DNA of 64,000 nt. Origin: Candidatus Omnitrophota bacterium (GTDB lineage Bacteria; Omnitrophota; Gorgyraeia; JABMRG01). Made by a program: the position numbers and the translations under genes. The notes under the pieces were generated by a model. It saw only the letters and a program-made list of their open reading frames with translations. It was not told where the DNA came from and searched no databases. Shown here piece by piece: positions 34,836 through 44,203 of the stretch; position 1 is the stretch's first letter, and every line of letters starts with the position of its first letter. Location: contig JAUVHV010000005.1 in the NCBI GenBank assembly GCA_030593065.1, positions 1 through 64,000 of the forward strand, written 5' to 3'.

Positions 34836-37693
34836 ATTTATACGATGTATCATGGGAAGATTTAAAATTAGGTGGATTAGAGATAGCTTATGAGCCTAGA
34901 TGGGCTATAGGCGGCAGTGGAAAAGGAGAACCAGCAACCCCAGTGTATGCAGATGGGATGGGAAGGTTTATAATTTCGTGGTTGCGAATGTATAAAAAGG
35001 TGCCAACACCTGAATCTATATCAATCTTGTATGGAGGTTCTGCCGCTAAAGAGAACGCGGAAGCATTTATGAAAAAATTCCATATAGACGGATTTCTTGT
35101 GGGCGGCAAAAGCACTACACTGGATGAGTTTGTCGGTATTATAAAAGCAGCGGAGAAAGCGGCAGCAACGATGCAGGTTAAACCGGTTGTTCGCGGCAAT
35201 TTAAAGACATACAAGACCGAGGCAATTCTTAAGCTCATAACCGGAATAAAGGAGAATATAGATCCAGCTAAAGTTGAGGTAGGGCTTGCTCCAGAGGCAT
35301 CGAATCTGCTACCTTTTACATTGGCACTCAGAAGAGCTCTGTTAGGCGATGATAAGGCTAAGCTCAATGAATCCGATATTATTACTTCATTAATCACAAA
35401 ATCCTCCTCAGCAGGCATCAGCGTAGAACTAAGCAGAGTTCCTGCTCTCTTAAAGAATACGAACATTGACCTGCAAGAGGGTATAATTTTAACCTTGGAA
35501 GACACTTTAAAAAGCAATGACCGATGGGATAAATTATTCACGGCAATAGCCTTCTCAAGGCTTGATAAGAATATAATGTCCCCATACATAGACGGGATAA
35601 CTCCAACCTTGGAAGACGCTTTAAAAAGCAATAACCGATGGGATAAATTATTGGCGGTAATAGTCTTCTCAAGCCTTGATAAGGATATGATATCCCCATA
35701 CATAGACCGGATAATCCCAATCATTGAAGACGCTTTAAGAAGTGGTAACCCATGGTATAAATTATTCACGGCAATAGCCTTCTCAAGGCTTGATAAGAAT
35801 ATAATGTCCTCATACATAGATGAGATAACTCCAGCCTTAGAATTTGCTTTAAAAAGTGACAACCGATGGGATAGATTATTAGCGGTAACAGCCTTCTCAA
35901 GCCTTGATAAGAATATAGTGTCCCCTCTCACAGACCAGATAATCCCAATCATTGAAGACGCTTTAAAAAATGGTGACCCATGGTATAAATTATTAACGGC
36001 AATAGCCTTCTCAAGCCTTGATAAGGATATAATGTCCCCATACATAGATGGGATAACTCCAGCCTTAGAATATGCTTTAAAAAGCGATAACCCATGGGAT
36101 AAATTATTAACGGCAATAGCCTTCTCAAGCCTTGATAAGGATATAATAGCACCTCTCACAGGCTGGATAATCCCAGTCTTAGAAGACGCTTTAAAAAGCA
36201 AGGACCTATGGGATAAATTATTCGCTGTAATAGCCTTCTCAAGCCTTGATAAGGATATAATATCCCCTCTCACAGACCGGATAATCCCAATCTTAGAAGT
36301 TGCTTTAAAAAGCAAGGACCTATGGGATAAATTATTAGCGGCAATAGCCTTCTCAAGCCTTGATAAGGATATAATATCCCCACTCACAGACCGGATGATC
36401 CCAGTCTTAGAAGATGCTTTAAAAAGCAATAACCCATGGGATAAATTATTCGCGACAGTAATCATACTGGCATTGGACAAGGGAGAGCCCCCTCTTATTA
36501 AAATCAATATAAACTACACAGGGCTTAATCAGCCATATACTATATTAGCCAAGGATATAACTGAGTTATCTCAAAAACTTAATGAGGAAGTTTTAAGCAA
36601 CTTAGGAATCTCGTCAAGTGTTTTATCAGATAATGAAATAGAATTTAAGACTACAATTAATGGAAAAGAGCTGATAATGATAGCAGACATAACTAAGGAA
36701 CAGGCTCTTGAAGAGGCGCTTTTATCTGTTATCGCGACAAAGGTTTTTGTTTTTTCAGACATTAGTGACTCAGTCTCCAGTACCAAACCCTCCTCAGCGG
36801 GCATTCAGGAGCCTCAAGGTTCTGATTTTAAATATTATGGTGCACCATTTGGTATCGGGATTCCAAATCAAGACTTTAAGCGGGCCATGAACATACTTTC
36901 TTCTGAAGAGCTTGATGTAGATTGGCTAGAAACTATTATAGGATGGCTGAAAGGAACAATGCCCGATTATGAAGAGATAATTGAGGAAAATGCGGAAGGA
37001 CGACTTAAGGATGCTGCCAAATTTAACCTCCAGTATGCAGAGGATACTGTAAAAACTATTGAAGGCATTTTAAATTACGGCATAAGGCTTCAGGAGTATG
37101 AGGGTCTGCGCACAGAGTTTACAGGTAAAACTATACTAAAAAAAGATAAAAGACTCATCCCCTGGTTTTTAGATAGAGATACCGCCTTAGGCAAGCAGAT
37201 AGCTACCGCACAAAAGATAGGCGAGTTGAAAGAGATAGAGGAGGGAATAGGTTGCAAAGCAATACTCTTTACTCCTGGAGAAGACAGTATACCAGCCCTG
37301 CTGAAGCAGAACGAATTCTCATTCAATGCTCATGCTATTGGTATATCAACTTCAAGAAATGAAAAATATTTCAAAGAAGGGGGCATAAAATTGATAGCCC
37401 TGGATAATTTAGAACAAGGCCAGTATCTGCCACTCTCTTTATTGGCTATCTATTCAAAGGCTATGCTCTATCTTTCAACAATTAAAGATCCTAAGATACA
37501 TGGAAAGTTAATGAATCTCGCGACACAGCTGCACAATTCAATAACCAACAGCAGAGATGGGAGCACGCTGATTAAAAACTATTTAAAGACAGGTATGATA
37601 CGACTTGAATTACCAAGACCTAAGGTTGTATATGAAGAAGGTGAATTAGAGAACCTCCAGAAACAGGAAGTCGCAGCCATGAGAGCCGCGTAA
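34763..37693 (+). CDS. TIM-like/repeat protein, part 2 (after the frameshift)
   Basis: Homology to TIM resumes near 34793. It covers strands 6 to 8 (IAYEPRWAIG with the catalytic Glu, SILYGGSAAKENA, DGFLVGGKST), then GNLKTYKTEAILKL and VEVGLAPEAS, which match strands 1 and 2, normally at the N-terminus. Eight exact 38-residue alpha-helical repeats follow (35495-36406), plus a partial ninth. A 400-residue C-terminal region has SSAG linkers and no known family. No convincing independent start exists (TTG at 34763 has no Shine-Dalgarno site). It is best read as the continuation of the gene at 34305. Catalysis is doubtful. Confidence 0.7.
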   Translation: MCGRDRAREKNGESEITIDNQLYLNLYDVSWEDLKLGGLEIAYEPRWAIGGSGKGEPATPVYADGMGRFIISWLRMYKKVPTPESISILYGGSAAKENAEAFMKKFHIDGFLVGGKSTTLDEFVGIIKAAEKAAATMQVKPVVRGNLKTYKTEAILKLITGIKENIDPAKVEVGLAPEASNLLPFTLALRRALLGDDKAKLNESDIITSLITKSSSAGISVELSRVPALLKNTNIDLQEGIILTLEDTLKSNDRWDKLFTAIAFSRLDKNIMSPYIDGITPTLEDALKSNNRWDKLLAVIVFSSLDKDMISPYIDRIIPIIEDALRSGNPWYKLFTAIAFSRLDKNIMSSYIDEITPALEFALKSDNRWDRLLAVTAFSSLDKNIVSPLTDQIIPIIEDALKNGDPWYKLLTAIAFSSLDKDIMSPYIDGITPALEYALKSDNPWDKLLTAIAFSSLDKDIIAPLTGWIIPVLEDALKSKDLWDKLFAVIAFSSLDKDIISPLTDRIIPILEVALKSKDLWDKLLAAIAFSSLDKDIISPLTDRMIPVLEDALKSNNPWDKLFATVIILALDKGEPPLIKININYTGLNQPYTILAKDITELSQKLNEEVLSNLGISSSVLSDNEIEFKTTINGKELIMIADITKEQALEEALLSVIATKVFVFSDISDSVSSTKPSSAGIQEPQGSDFKYYGAPFGIGIPNQDFKRAMNILSSEELDVDWLETIIGWLKGTMPDYEEIIEENAEGRLKDAAKFNLQYAEDTVKTIEGILNYGIRLQEYEGLRTEFTGKTILKKDKRLIPWFLDRDTALGKQIATAQKIGELKEIEEGIGCKAILFTPGEDSIPALLKQNEFSFNAHAIGISTSRNEKYFKEGGIKLIALDNLEQGQYLPLSLLAIYSKAMLYLSTIKDPKIHGKLMNLATQLHNSITNSRDGSTLIKNYLKTGMIRLELPRPKVVYEEGELENLQKQEVAAMRAA
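35495..36480 (+). repeat. Eight and a half tandem 114-bp repeats
   Basis: The unit LEDALKSNxxWDKLLxAIAF-SSLDKDI-SP...IIP (38 codons) starts at 35495 and recurs with no insertion or deletion up to the ninth start at 36407 (912 bp, exactly eight periods). Units with PWYKL alternate with PWDKL or RWDKL units in the 3' half of the first six. This suggests past duplication of 228-bp pairs. The predicted fold is paired helices of HEAT type. Confidence 0.88.
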
Positions 37694-37731
37694 GGATATA
37701 AGGTACAAGGATAAAGGACAGAAGTGTATTA

Positions 37732-37763
37732 GGGGCGCTGTTTTAACAGCGCCCCATTTTTTT
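37732..37763 (+). terminator. Strong rho-independent terminator
   Basis: GGGGCGCTGTT (37732-37742) pairs perfectly with AACAGCGCCCC (37745-37755), followed by ATTTTTTT. It ends the transcript of the TIM-like repeat gene. Confidence 0.92.
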
Positions 37764-37772
37764 CCTAATCCC

Positions 37773-37801
37773 TTGACTTTTATATATTAGTATGGTATAT
37801 T
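37773..37801 (+). promoter_or_regulatory. Promoter of the cvpA-nif3-dnaG-rpoD run
   Basis: TTGACT (37773-37778), a 17-bp spacer and TATATT (37796-37801) give a start near 37808. This excludes ATG codons at 37792 and 37804 as starts and supports the ATG at 37825 for CvpA, leaving a very short leader without a clear Shine-Dalgarno site. Confidence 0.65.
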
Positions 37802-37824
37802 TTAATGAACTTTTAATCCTAAAT

Positions 37825-38376
37825 ATGGAAATAATTAAAAATATAAACTGGTTAGACATAATAGTATTAGTTTTAGTAGTAAGAGGGGTATATATGGGCG
37901 TAAAACGCGGCCTTACTGCTGAACTATTCAATTTTTTTGGTATAATTATTAGTCTAATATTGGCAATACAATGGTACAGCCAGGTAGCGGATGTGTTGAT
38001 ACTCAATTTCAACCTGCCTATCTGGCTTTCTAAATTTTTATGTTTTGTTGTTATCGCACAGATTATAAGGATTGCCTTTAAGTATAGCTTAACATTACTT
38101 CTTAAGATACTGAATATTCAGTTCATACCGCAGCTTGAAAAGATAGGCGGTGGGATAATAGGCACAGGACGAGGGATTATTGCCGCTGGAATATTGATAC
38201 TGGCTCTCAGTTTTATCCCAAATGATTATATGAAGGAATCGATACAGGTTAAATCATTTACAGGTAATTTCCTGATAAGGGTGACAGAGAGGACTTACAC
38301 ATCTTTGATATTCTGGCTCCCGGAGAAAGAACGAGAATCCGCCATTTTTTATATGCCTGCCAAAAAGACAAAGTAG
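37825..38376 (+). CDS. CvpA family membrane protein
   Basis: This 183-residue protein has four or so hydrophobic helices. It has the CvpA N-terminal pattern (NWLDIIVLVLVVRGVYMGVKRGL) and a later GGIIGTGRGIIAAGILIL stretch. CvpA proteins are inner-membrane proteins first linked to colicin V production, and their molecular role is not settled. The promoter position favours this ATG. It precedes a NIF3-like gene by 27 bases. Confidence 0.8.
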   Translation: MEIIKNINWLDIIVLVLVVRGVYMGVKRGLTAELFNFFGIIISLILAIQWYSQVADVLILNFNLPIWLSKFLCFVVIAQIIRIAFKYSLTLLLKILNIQFIPQLEKIGGGIIGTGRGIIAAGILILALSFIPNDYMKESIQVKSFTGNFLIRVTERTYTSLIFWLPEKERESAIFYMPAKKTK

Positions 38377-38403
38377 CTGTTTTGCTGATAAGGAGATAAC
38401 ATA

Positions 38404-39399
38404 TTGAAGTTGAAGGATATCTATAATTTAATTGTAGCGGAAGGTATCAAATGTGATCCCCGTGGAAAAAAAGGCGTCTATAATTTTTTAGATAAAATAA
38501 AAAAAGAGTATAAGGCGTTATCCTTAGCGGAGAAGAGAGCCTTTGATAAAGAGAGGCTTACTAACCCTTATAGTGACAGCAGGATACTTTACGGTAACCC
38601 ATCAAAAGAGATAAAGACTATCCTTGCGGGAATAGACATGGAAACTCCGGAGATCCTTCTTGCTGATGCCTTAAATAAGAGAGGCAGGAAAATCGATCTT
38701 ATTCTTTCGCATCATCCTGAAGGTTTCGCGCTTAGCGCTCTACACGGTGTTATGAATATACAGCTTGATGTATTAGAAAGTGCCGGTGTTTCCAGGAAAA
38801 AAGCAAAGAAGATGCTGGATGAGAGAATAGGCGAGGTAGCGAGAAAGCTCCATCCTGCGAATGTTATGCGCCCTGTTGACGCGGCAACGCTTTTAGGCAT
38901 ACCAATTATGTGTGCGCATACTGTCGCGGATAATTGCGTGTCAATGTATCTTAATAATATCATTAATAAGAAAAAGCCAAAGAGTGTTCAGGATATTATC
39001 GACATACTTTTAGCGGAACCCGAATACAGGTATTCAGTAACTACAGGTACTGGCCCTTGCATAACATTAGGTAGGCCATCGAATAGATGCGGTAAGGTGA
39101 TAGTCGAGATGACAGGGGGAACAGGCGGCTCGAAGAAGATATTCCCCGAAATGATAAAAGCAGGAGTAAAGACGATTATAGCTATGCATATGAGCGAGGA
39201 GCATTTTAAAAAAGCAAAGAAACATTCGTTCAATATTATTATCGCGGGCCATATATCAAGCGATAGTTTAGGAGTAAATCTGCTTCTGGATGCTATTGAC
39301 CCTAAGAAGAGTTTGAATATAATGCCCTGTTCAGGATTTATCAGGATTGATAGCCGACCGAGGACGAAATGTCCGAGCGACCAAAGGAAGTCCCTTTAG
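38404..39399 (+). CDS. NIF3/DUF34 family metal-binding protein
   Basis: This 331-residue protein has the NIF3 metal-site motifs: LILSHHPEG near residue 100, CAHTVADNC near 178 and IIAGHISSDSLGVN near 280. Family members bind a dinuclear metal centre; GTP cyclohydrolase activity has been claimed for some, but the role is uncertain. The first 70 residues are an unusual N-terminal helical extension. The start is TTG, eight bases after AAGGAG. The final residues (after FIRID) are encoded by a GC-rich palindromic element and may be an extension of the original C-terminus. Confidence 0.78.
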   Translation: MKLKDIYNLIVAEGIKCDPRGKKGVYNFLDKIKKEYKALSLAEKRAFDKERLTNPYSDSRILYGNPSKEIKTILAGIDMETPEILLADALNKRGRKIDLILSHHPEGFALSALHGVMNIQLDVLESAGVSRKKAKKMLDERIGEVARKLHPANVMRPVDAATLLGIPIMCAHTVADNCVSMYLNNIINKKKPKSVQDIIDILLAEPEYRYSVTTGTGPCITLGRPSNRCGKVIVEMTGGTGGSKKIFPEMIKAGVKTIIAMHMSEEHFKKAKKHSFNIIIAGHISSDSLGVNLLLDAIDPKKSLNIMPCSGFIRIDSRPRTKCPSDQRKSL

Positions 39400-39428
39400 G
39401 GAGAAGTGCCGTGAGCTCCGCGAACGGC
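39362..39428. repeat. Cluster of three short palindromes (REP-like)
   Basis: GGAC-gaaat-GTCC (39362-39374), TCCCTTTAGGGA (39391-39402) and GCCGT-n11-ACGGC (39408-39428) lie in a row across the end of the NIF3 gene and the gap before dnaG. The segment is richer in G and C than its surroundings. No U-run follows, so a dispersed repeat is more likely than a terminator. Confidence 0.45.
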
Positions 39429-39482
39429 TGCAACGAAGAATCTAAATATTTATTTTTTTAGCATCTAAATAAGGAAAACATT

Positions 39483-41243
39483 TTGGCAACAGACCTTGGA
39501 AACGTAATAGAAGAGATCCAGTCGAAACTGGATATAGCCGAGATTGTGGGTAGTTATATACCTCTTAGAAGAGCAGGAAGAAATTTTAAGGCTTGTTGCC
39601 CTTTTCATAACGAGAAGACCCCGTCTTTTGTAGTAAGCCCGGCAAAGCAGATATACCATTGTTTTGGATGCGGCGCCGGCGGTGATACGATATCGTTTGT
39701 CATGAAGCACGAGAACATAGATTTTATGGAGGCGCTTAATATACTTGCGGAAAAGGTAGGTGTTAAGATACCACGGTTTAAAGGCTCGTCTAATGGTAAG
39801 AGCCGTTCCTCGGCAAGTACCTTACACCGTATAAACGAGTTTGCCGCAAACTATTATAACGCGTTGCTTATCGGCTCATCAAAGGCTAATAACGCGAGAA
39901 AATATCTTGTAAAACGCACGCTAAACGCGGATATCGTTTCAAAATTTAAGTTGGGTTTCGCCTCTGGCGAGTGGGATAGTTTTTTGAAATTTGCCAAAGC
40001 AAAAGGGGTATCCGCGGTAACACTTGAGAAAGCGGGGCTTGTTATAACCGGCAAGGAAAATAGTTTTTACGACAGATTCAGGAACAGGATAATATTTCCT
40101 ATCTTTGACCTGCGTTCCAAGGTTGTTGCCTTCGGAGGCAGGGTATTAGATGACGCGCTTCCTAAATATATGAATTCCCCAGAAACAGACGCCTATGTAA
40201 AAGGCAAGCACCTTTATGGCTTAAACTTTGCTATTGACCAGATAAAGGCAACGGACTACATAATTATAGTAGAAGGTTACCTCGACCTTATTATCCCTTA
40301 CCAGAGCGGCATTAAGAATATAGCCGCTACATTAGGAACCGCGCTTACGGTTGAGCAGATAAGGCTTATCAAGCGTTTTACCAATAATGTGGTAATAATC
40401 TTTGATGCTGATGAAGCAGGTGAGGCAGCATCATTACGCGGACTCGATCTTCTGGTTTCAGAGGGGCTGTTTGTCAAGATAGCCACGTTGCCCCGGGGGC
40501 AGGATCCTGATGATTATGTCTGCAAAAACGGAAAAGACGGGTTTTTAAAGATTATCCAGGGAGCTGATAACCTTTTTGATTATAAGCTTAAATTGCTTCT
40601 TAAGAAATTCAATCCAACACAATCAGAAGACAAGACAAAGATATCAAATGAGATGCTGCCTACTATCAAGAGGGTTGAAAATAGTGTGTTGCGCGCGGAT
40701 TATATAAGCAGGCTTTCAAAAGCCCTCTTTGTTACAGAAGATGCGCTCAATGACGAGCTTTCTAAGATCAAGCTTGATTATTCTTATCTTGGCGAGGCAA
40801 GAAAGGCTAATAAGCAAAACTTTGATATACGCCCGGCGGAAAAAATAATCACGGGCCTTATGGTAGAGGATCCTGACATAGCTCAGAAGGTAAGAGAAGA
40901 GTTAAGGCATGACGATTTTAATAGCCAGGAGATACGCGATATAGTTACTGTGATATACCGTTTACTTGATGAGAATAAAATTCCTAACGCGGCAAGGGTA
41001 ATTCACAATTTAAATGACGATCACTTAAGCCATGTCATATGTGAAGCACTTTCTGAAACCGAGAATTTTATTGATAGGGAAAAAAGTTTCAAAGACTGCA
41101 TCCTGCGCATAAAGCGGGATAATATGATATGTAAAAGAGTGAAGTTGACAGGCCTTATAAAGGAAGCAGAGCAACATGGCGATGATACCAGGTTGATGGG
41201 GCTTATAAGGCAACTTGATATGTTAAAGAGCGAGAGGGTTTAA
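39483..41243 (+). CDS. dnaG: DNA primase
   Basis: This 586-residue enzyme makes RNA primers at the replication fork. The N-terminal zinc ribbon has [12 protein letters not shown] and [11 protein letters not shown] (residues 38-65). The TOPRIM core includes [10 protein letters not shown] near 265 and [12 protein letters not shown] near 305. The C-terminal helicase-interaction region is poorly conserved, as usual. The start is TTG, eight bases after AAGG. Its TAA overlaps the rpoD ATG (TAATG). dnaG-rpoD is the core of the macromolecular synthesis operon. Confidence 0.95.
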   Translation: MATDLGNVIEEIQSKLDIAEIVGSYIPLRRAGRNFKACCPFHNEKTPSFVVSPAKQIYHCFGCGAGGDTISFVMKHENIDFMEALNILAEKVGVKIPRFKGSSNGKSRSSASTLHRINEFAANYYNALLIGSSKANNARKYLVKRTLNADIVSKFKLGFASGEWDSFLKFAKAKGVSAVTLEKAGLVITGKENSFYDRFRNRIIFPIFDLRSKVVAFGGRVLDDALPKYMNSPETDAYVKGKHLYGLNFAIDQIKATDYIIIVEGYLDLIIPYQSGIKNIAATLGTALTVEQIRLIKRFTNNVVIIFDADEAGEAASLRGLDLLVSEGLFVKIATLPRGQDPDDYVCKNGKDGFLKIIQGADNLFDYKLKLLLKKFNPTQSEDKTKISNEMLPTIKRVENSVLRADYISRLSKALFVTEDALNDELSKIKLDYSYLGEARKANKQNFDIRPAEKIITGLMVEDPDIAQKVREELRHDDFNSQEIRDIVTVIYRLLDENKIPNAARVIHNLNDDHLSHVICEALSETENFIDREKSFKDCILRIKRDNMICKRVKLTGLIKEAEQHGDDTRLMGLIRQLDMLKSERV

Positions 41244-42853
41244 TGACAAGCAAAAAACCGAATTTACGAAAAAAAGTAAAGGCCTCACCCAAAAAAGAGC
41301 TCAGGAAAGCTAAAAAAGGAGTAAAGGCCTCGGGGGAGAAGATAAAGGAGCTTGTAAAACTCGGAAAGAGTAAAGGGTATCTTACTTATGACGAGATAAA
41401 TGAGATATTGCCTGAGGACATTACCTCTTCTGAAGAGATAGACTCTATTCTTTCCGCTCTTGATAACGAGAAGATAGAATTGCTCGATTCAGAAGCCGCG
41501 AAGGCCAGGGATAAGGCGGCCAAATTGGCGGTTCCATCCAAATCCGTCGGCACAATAGATGACCCTGTCCGAATGTATCTGAAACAGATGGGCCAGATAC
41601 CGCTCTTGACCAGAGAGGAAGAGGTATCTCTGGCAAAAAGAATAGAAGCAGCTGAAATGGGTTTTCAGAGTGTGATATTTGATTGCAGGCTTAGTGTTGG
41701 CTATGTGATTGAGCTTACAGAGCGGATAGTGAATGAAGAAGTAAATTTTGAAGAGTATACAAAACATGATTTAAATCCAACAAGGGTAAAACCTGTTACA
41801 AAGATAGCGAAACTGCTCAAAAAATTAAAACGCACAAGAAATCCGAAAACCCAAAAAGATCTTTTGTGCAAATTCAGCCTGGCTACTACTTTCATAGAGG
41901 AGATGGGTTTTAGGATAATAATGCATGCTGAGCAGATTGATAGAATACAGAGAGAGATAACCAAGTTAAAAAGGAAAAGAAGGCATAAGGATATCCCGAA
42001 GCTCAAGAAAGATATAAAAAAGATAGAGCGTGAGTTCGGCGAGAAATCCGACAAGATAAGAGAGTATATCTTCATTATAAGGAAGAATGAGGCAAATTTT
42101 CAAAAGACAAAGAAATTTCTTGTAGAGGCTAATTTAAGGCTTGTGGTCTCTATCGCGAAAAAATATACTAACAGGGGGCTTTCATTCCTGGATCTGATAC
42201 AGGAGGGCAATATTGGCCTTATGAAGGCTGTTGATAAATTCGAATATAAGCGGGGTTACAAATTCTCAACATACGCGACATGGTGGATAAGGCAGGCGAT
42301 TACACGTTCTATTGCTGACCAGGCCAGGACAATCAGGATACCTGTGCATATGACAGAGACAATAAACCGTCTTGTAAGGGTATCGCGTTCTCTTGTACAG
42401 GAGACGGGAAGAGAGCCTACGCCTGAAGAGATAGCGCGCCATATGGAACTCTCTGCTGAAAAGGTTCGCGGCATATTAAAGATCGCTCAGGAGCCTATAT
42501 CGCTCCAGACGCCTGTCGGGGATGAAGGTGATACGCATTTCGGGGATTTTATTGAAGACAAACGAGCGCTTTCACCTGCAAGCGCTACTGCCTATACTAT
42601 GCTTAAAGAGCAGATGGAAGGTGTGCTCGATACCCTAACAGACAGGGAGAAGCAGGTATTGAGGTTGCGTTTTGGTATCGGAGACGGTTATCCGCGCACC
42701 CTTGAAGAGGTTGGAACAATATTTCATGTTACAAGAGAAAGAGTCAGGCAGATCGAGGCAAAGGCGCTTCGAAAACTGCGCCATCCTATACGCAGCAGAA
42801 AGTTGCGAAATTTTTTAGACCTTTCATATAGTGAAGAACGAGAGATTTTTTAA
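41243..42853 (+). CDS. rpoD: Primary sigma factor RpoD
   Basis: This 536-residue sigma-70 has a basic N-terminus, region 1.1 ([16 protein letters not shown]), region 1.2 ([17 protein letters not shown]) and a non-conserved helical insert. Region 2 ([37 protein letters not shown]), region 3 and region 4 ([37 protein letters not shown]) follow. The regions contacting -10 and -35 are canonical, which fits the TTGACA/TATAAT promoters seen throughout the window. Confidence 0.96.
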   Translation: MTSKKPNLRKKVKASPKKELRKAKKGVKASGEKIKELVKLGKSKGYLTYDEINEILPEDITSSEEIDSILSALDNEKIELLDSEAAKARDKAAKLAVPSKSVGTIDDPVRMYLKQMGQIPLLTREEEVSLAKRIEAAEMGFQSVIFDCRLSVGYVIELTERIVNEEVNFEEYTKHDLNPTRVKPVTKIAKLLKKLKRTRNPKTQKDLLCKFSLATTFIEEMGFRIIMHAEQIDRIQREITKLKRKRRHKDIPKLKKDIKKIEREFGEKSDKIREYIFIIRKNEANFQKTKKFLVEANLRLVVSIAKKYTNRGLSFLDLIQEGNIGLMKAVDKFEYKRGYKFSTYATWWIRQAITRSIADQARTIRIPVHMTETINRLVRVSRSLVQETGREPTPEEIARHMELSAEKVRGILKIAQEPISLQTPVGDEGDTHFGDFIEDKRALSPASATAYTMLKEQMEGVLDTLTDREKQVLRLRFGIGDGYPRTLEEVGTIFHVTRERVRQIEAKALRKLRHPIRSRKLRNFLDLSYSEEREIF

Positions 42854-42869
42854 AAAAAAGGAGTAATCG

Positions 42870-44189
42870 ATGACAAAGCAGGAGATCCTTAAAATAGTAA
42901 AAAAGAAAAAAATATCATTTATCCGTTTATGGTTTACCGATGTGCTGGGCTTCTTAAAAAGTTTTGATATACCTTCTGAAGAACTGTCCCACGCGTTAAA
43001 TGATGGAATGGGATTTGACGGCTCATCCATAGAGGGTTTTTCGCGTATAGAGGAATCTGATATGGTTGTAAAGCCTGATATTACCACATTCCGAATTATG
43101 CCATGGATACAGGATGAAGGCCCTGTGGCAAGGATGTTCTGCGATGTTGTAGAGCCGAGTGGAAAACCCTTTGACGGAGATCCAAGATATGTTCTGAAGA
43201 GGAATCTTAAAGAGGCAAAGAAGATGGGCTATATCTTTAATGTAGGCCCTGAACTTGAGTATTTCTATTTTAGAAATGCCGGCGGAACCGAGATTCTTGA
43301 TAAGGGCGGTTATTTCGATCTTACCCCAATGGATATAGGGCAGGATTTAAGAAGAAAGACAGTGCTTGCCTTAGAGAAGATGGGCATAGATGTCGAGTAC
43401 TGGCATCATGAAGTAGCGTCATCTCAGCATGAGATAGACCTGCGCTATAATGAAGCTCTTCTTATGGCTGATAATGTTATGACGTACCGTATGGTTGTAA
43501 AAGAGGTAGCGATGCAGCAGAATATGTACGCTACTTTTATGCCAAAGCCGGTATATGGTATAAATGGAAGCGGTATGCATACGCATATGTCACTTTTTAA
43601 AGGAAAGAAGAACACTTTTTTTGATAAAAATGACAAGAACCATTTATCTCAAACAGCAAAATATTTTATAGCGGGCCTTTTAAAACACGCGACAGAGATA
43701 TGTTCTGTATGTTGCCAATGGGTCAATTCATATAAGAGGCTTGTACCGGGTTACGAAGCGCCTGTCTATGTCTCATGGGCTTGTAGGAATAGATCTGCCT
43801 TATTAAGGATACCCATGTATAAGCCAGGCAAGGAGATGGCTACAAGGGTTGAACTCAGAAATCCTGATCCGGCATGTAATCCTTACCTGGCTTTTTCAGT
43901 AATGCTCGCAGCCGGTTTAGAAGGTATAAAGAAAAAATATAAACTCCCAAAACAGGTGACCAATAATATATATAGCATGACAGAAAAAGAGAGAAATGAC
44001 TCAGGTATAGAGTCACTGCCGGATGATCTCTATGATGCTATAAGAATAACCGAGAAGAGCCCACTTGTAAAAAGGGCATTAGGGGATAAGGTATTCGAGT
44101 ATTTTATACGCAACAAAAAAGATGAGTGGAATGATTACAAAAAACAGGTTACAAAGCATGAGCTCGATCGCTATCTGGCGATACTATAG
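42870..44189 (+). CDS. glnA: Glutamine synthetase, type I
   Basis: This 439-residue enzyme makes glutamine from glutamate, ammonia and ATP. Motifs are DGSSIEGF near residue 50, GPELEYFYF with metal-binding glutamates near 125, NGSGMHTHMSLF near 235 and the RVELRNPDPACNPYL stretch near 330. The C-terminal NIYSMTEKERNDSGIESLP resembles the GSI-alpha type rather than the adenylylated NLYDLP of GSI-beta. Feedback regulation is therefore more likely than adenylylation. AAGGAG precedes the ATG. It opens the nitrogen block. Confidence 0.95.
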   Translation: MTKQEILKIVKKKKISFIRLWFTDVLGFLKSFDIPSEELSHALNDGMGFDGSSIEGFSRIEESDMVVKPDITTFRIMPWIQDEGPVARMFCDVVEPSGKPFDGDPRYVLKRNLKEAKKMGYIFNVGPELEYFYFRNAGGTEILDKGGYFDLTPMDIGQDLRRKTVLALEKMGIDVEYWHHEVASSQHEIDLRYNEALLMADNVMTYRMVVKEVAMQQNMYATFMPKPVYGINGSGMHTHMSLFKGKKNTFFDKNDKNHLSQTAKYFIAGLLKHATEICSVCCQWVNSYKRLVPGYEAPVYVSWACRNRSALLRIPMYKPGKEMATRVELRNPDPACNPYLAFSVMLAAGLEGIKKKYKLPKQVTNNIYSMTEKERNDSGIESLPDDLYDAIRITEKSPLVKRALGDKVFEYFIRNKKDEWNDYKKQVTKHELDRYLAIL

Positions 44190-44203
44190 ATAGAGGAAAA
44201 GGG

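Noticed and set aside
34888-36507. A 539-residue minus-strand open frame across the repeat array
   Set aside because: It exists only because the 114-bp unit is a multiple of three and its antisense frame happens to lack stops. There is no Shine-Dalgarno site, and the translation is a mirror of the helical repeats.
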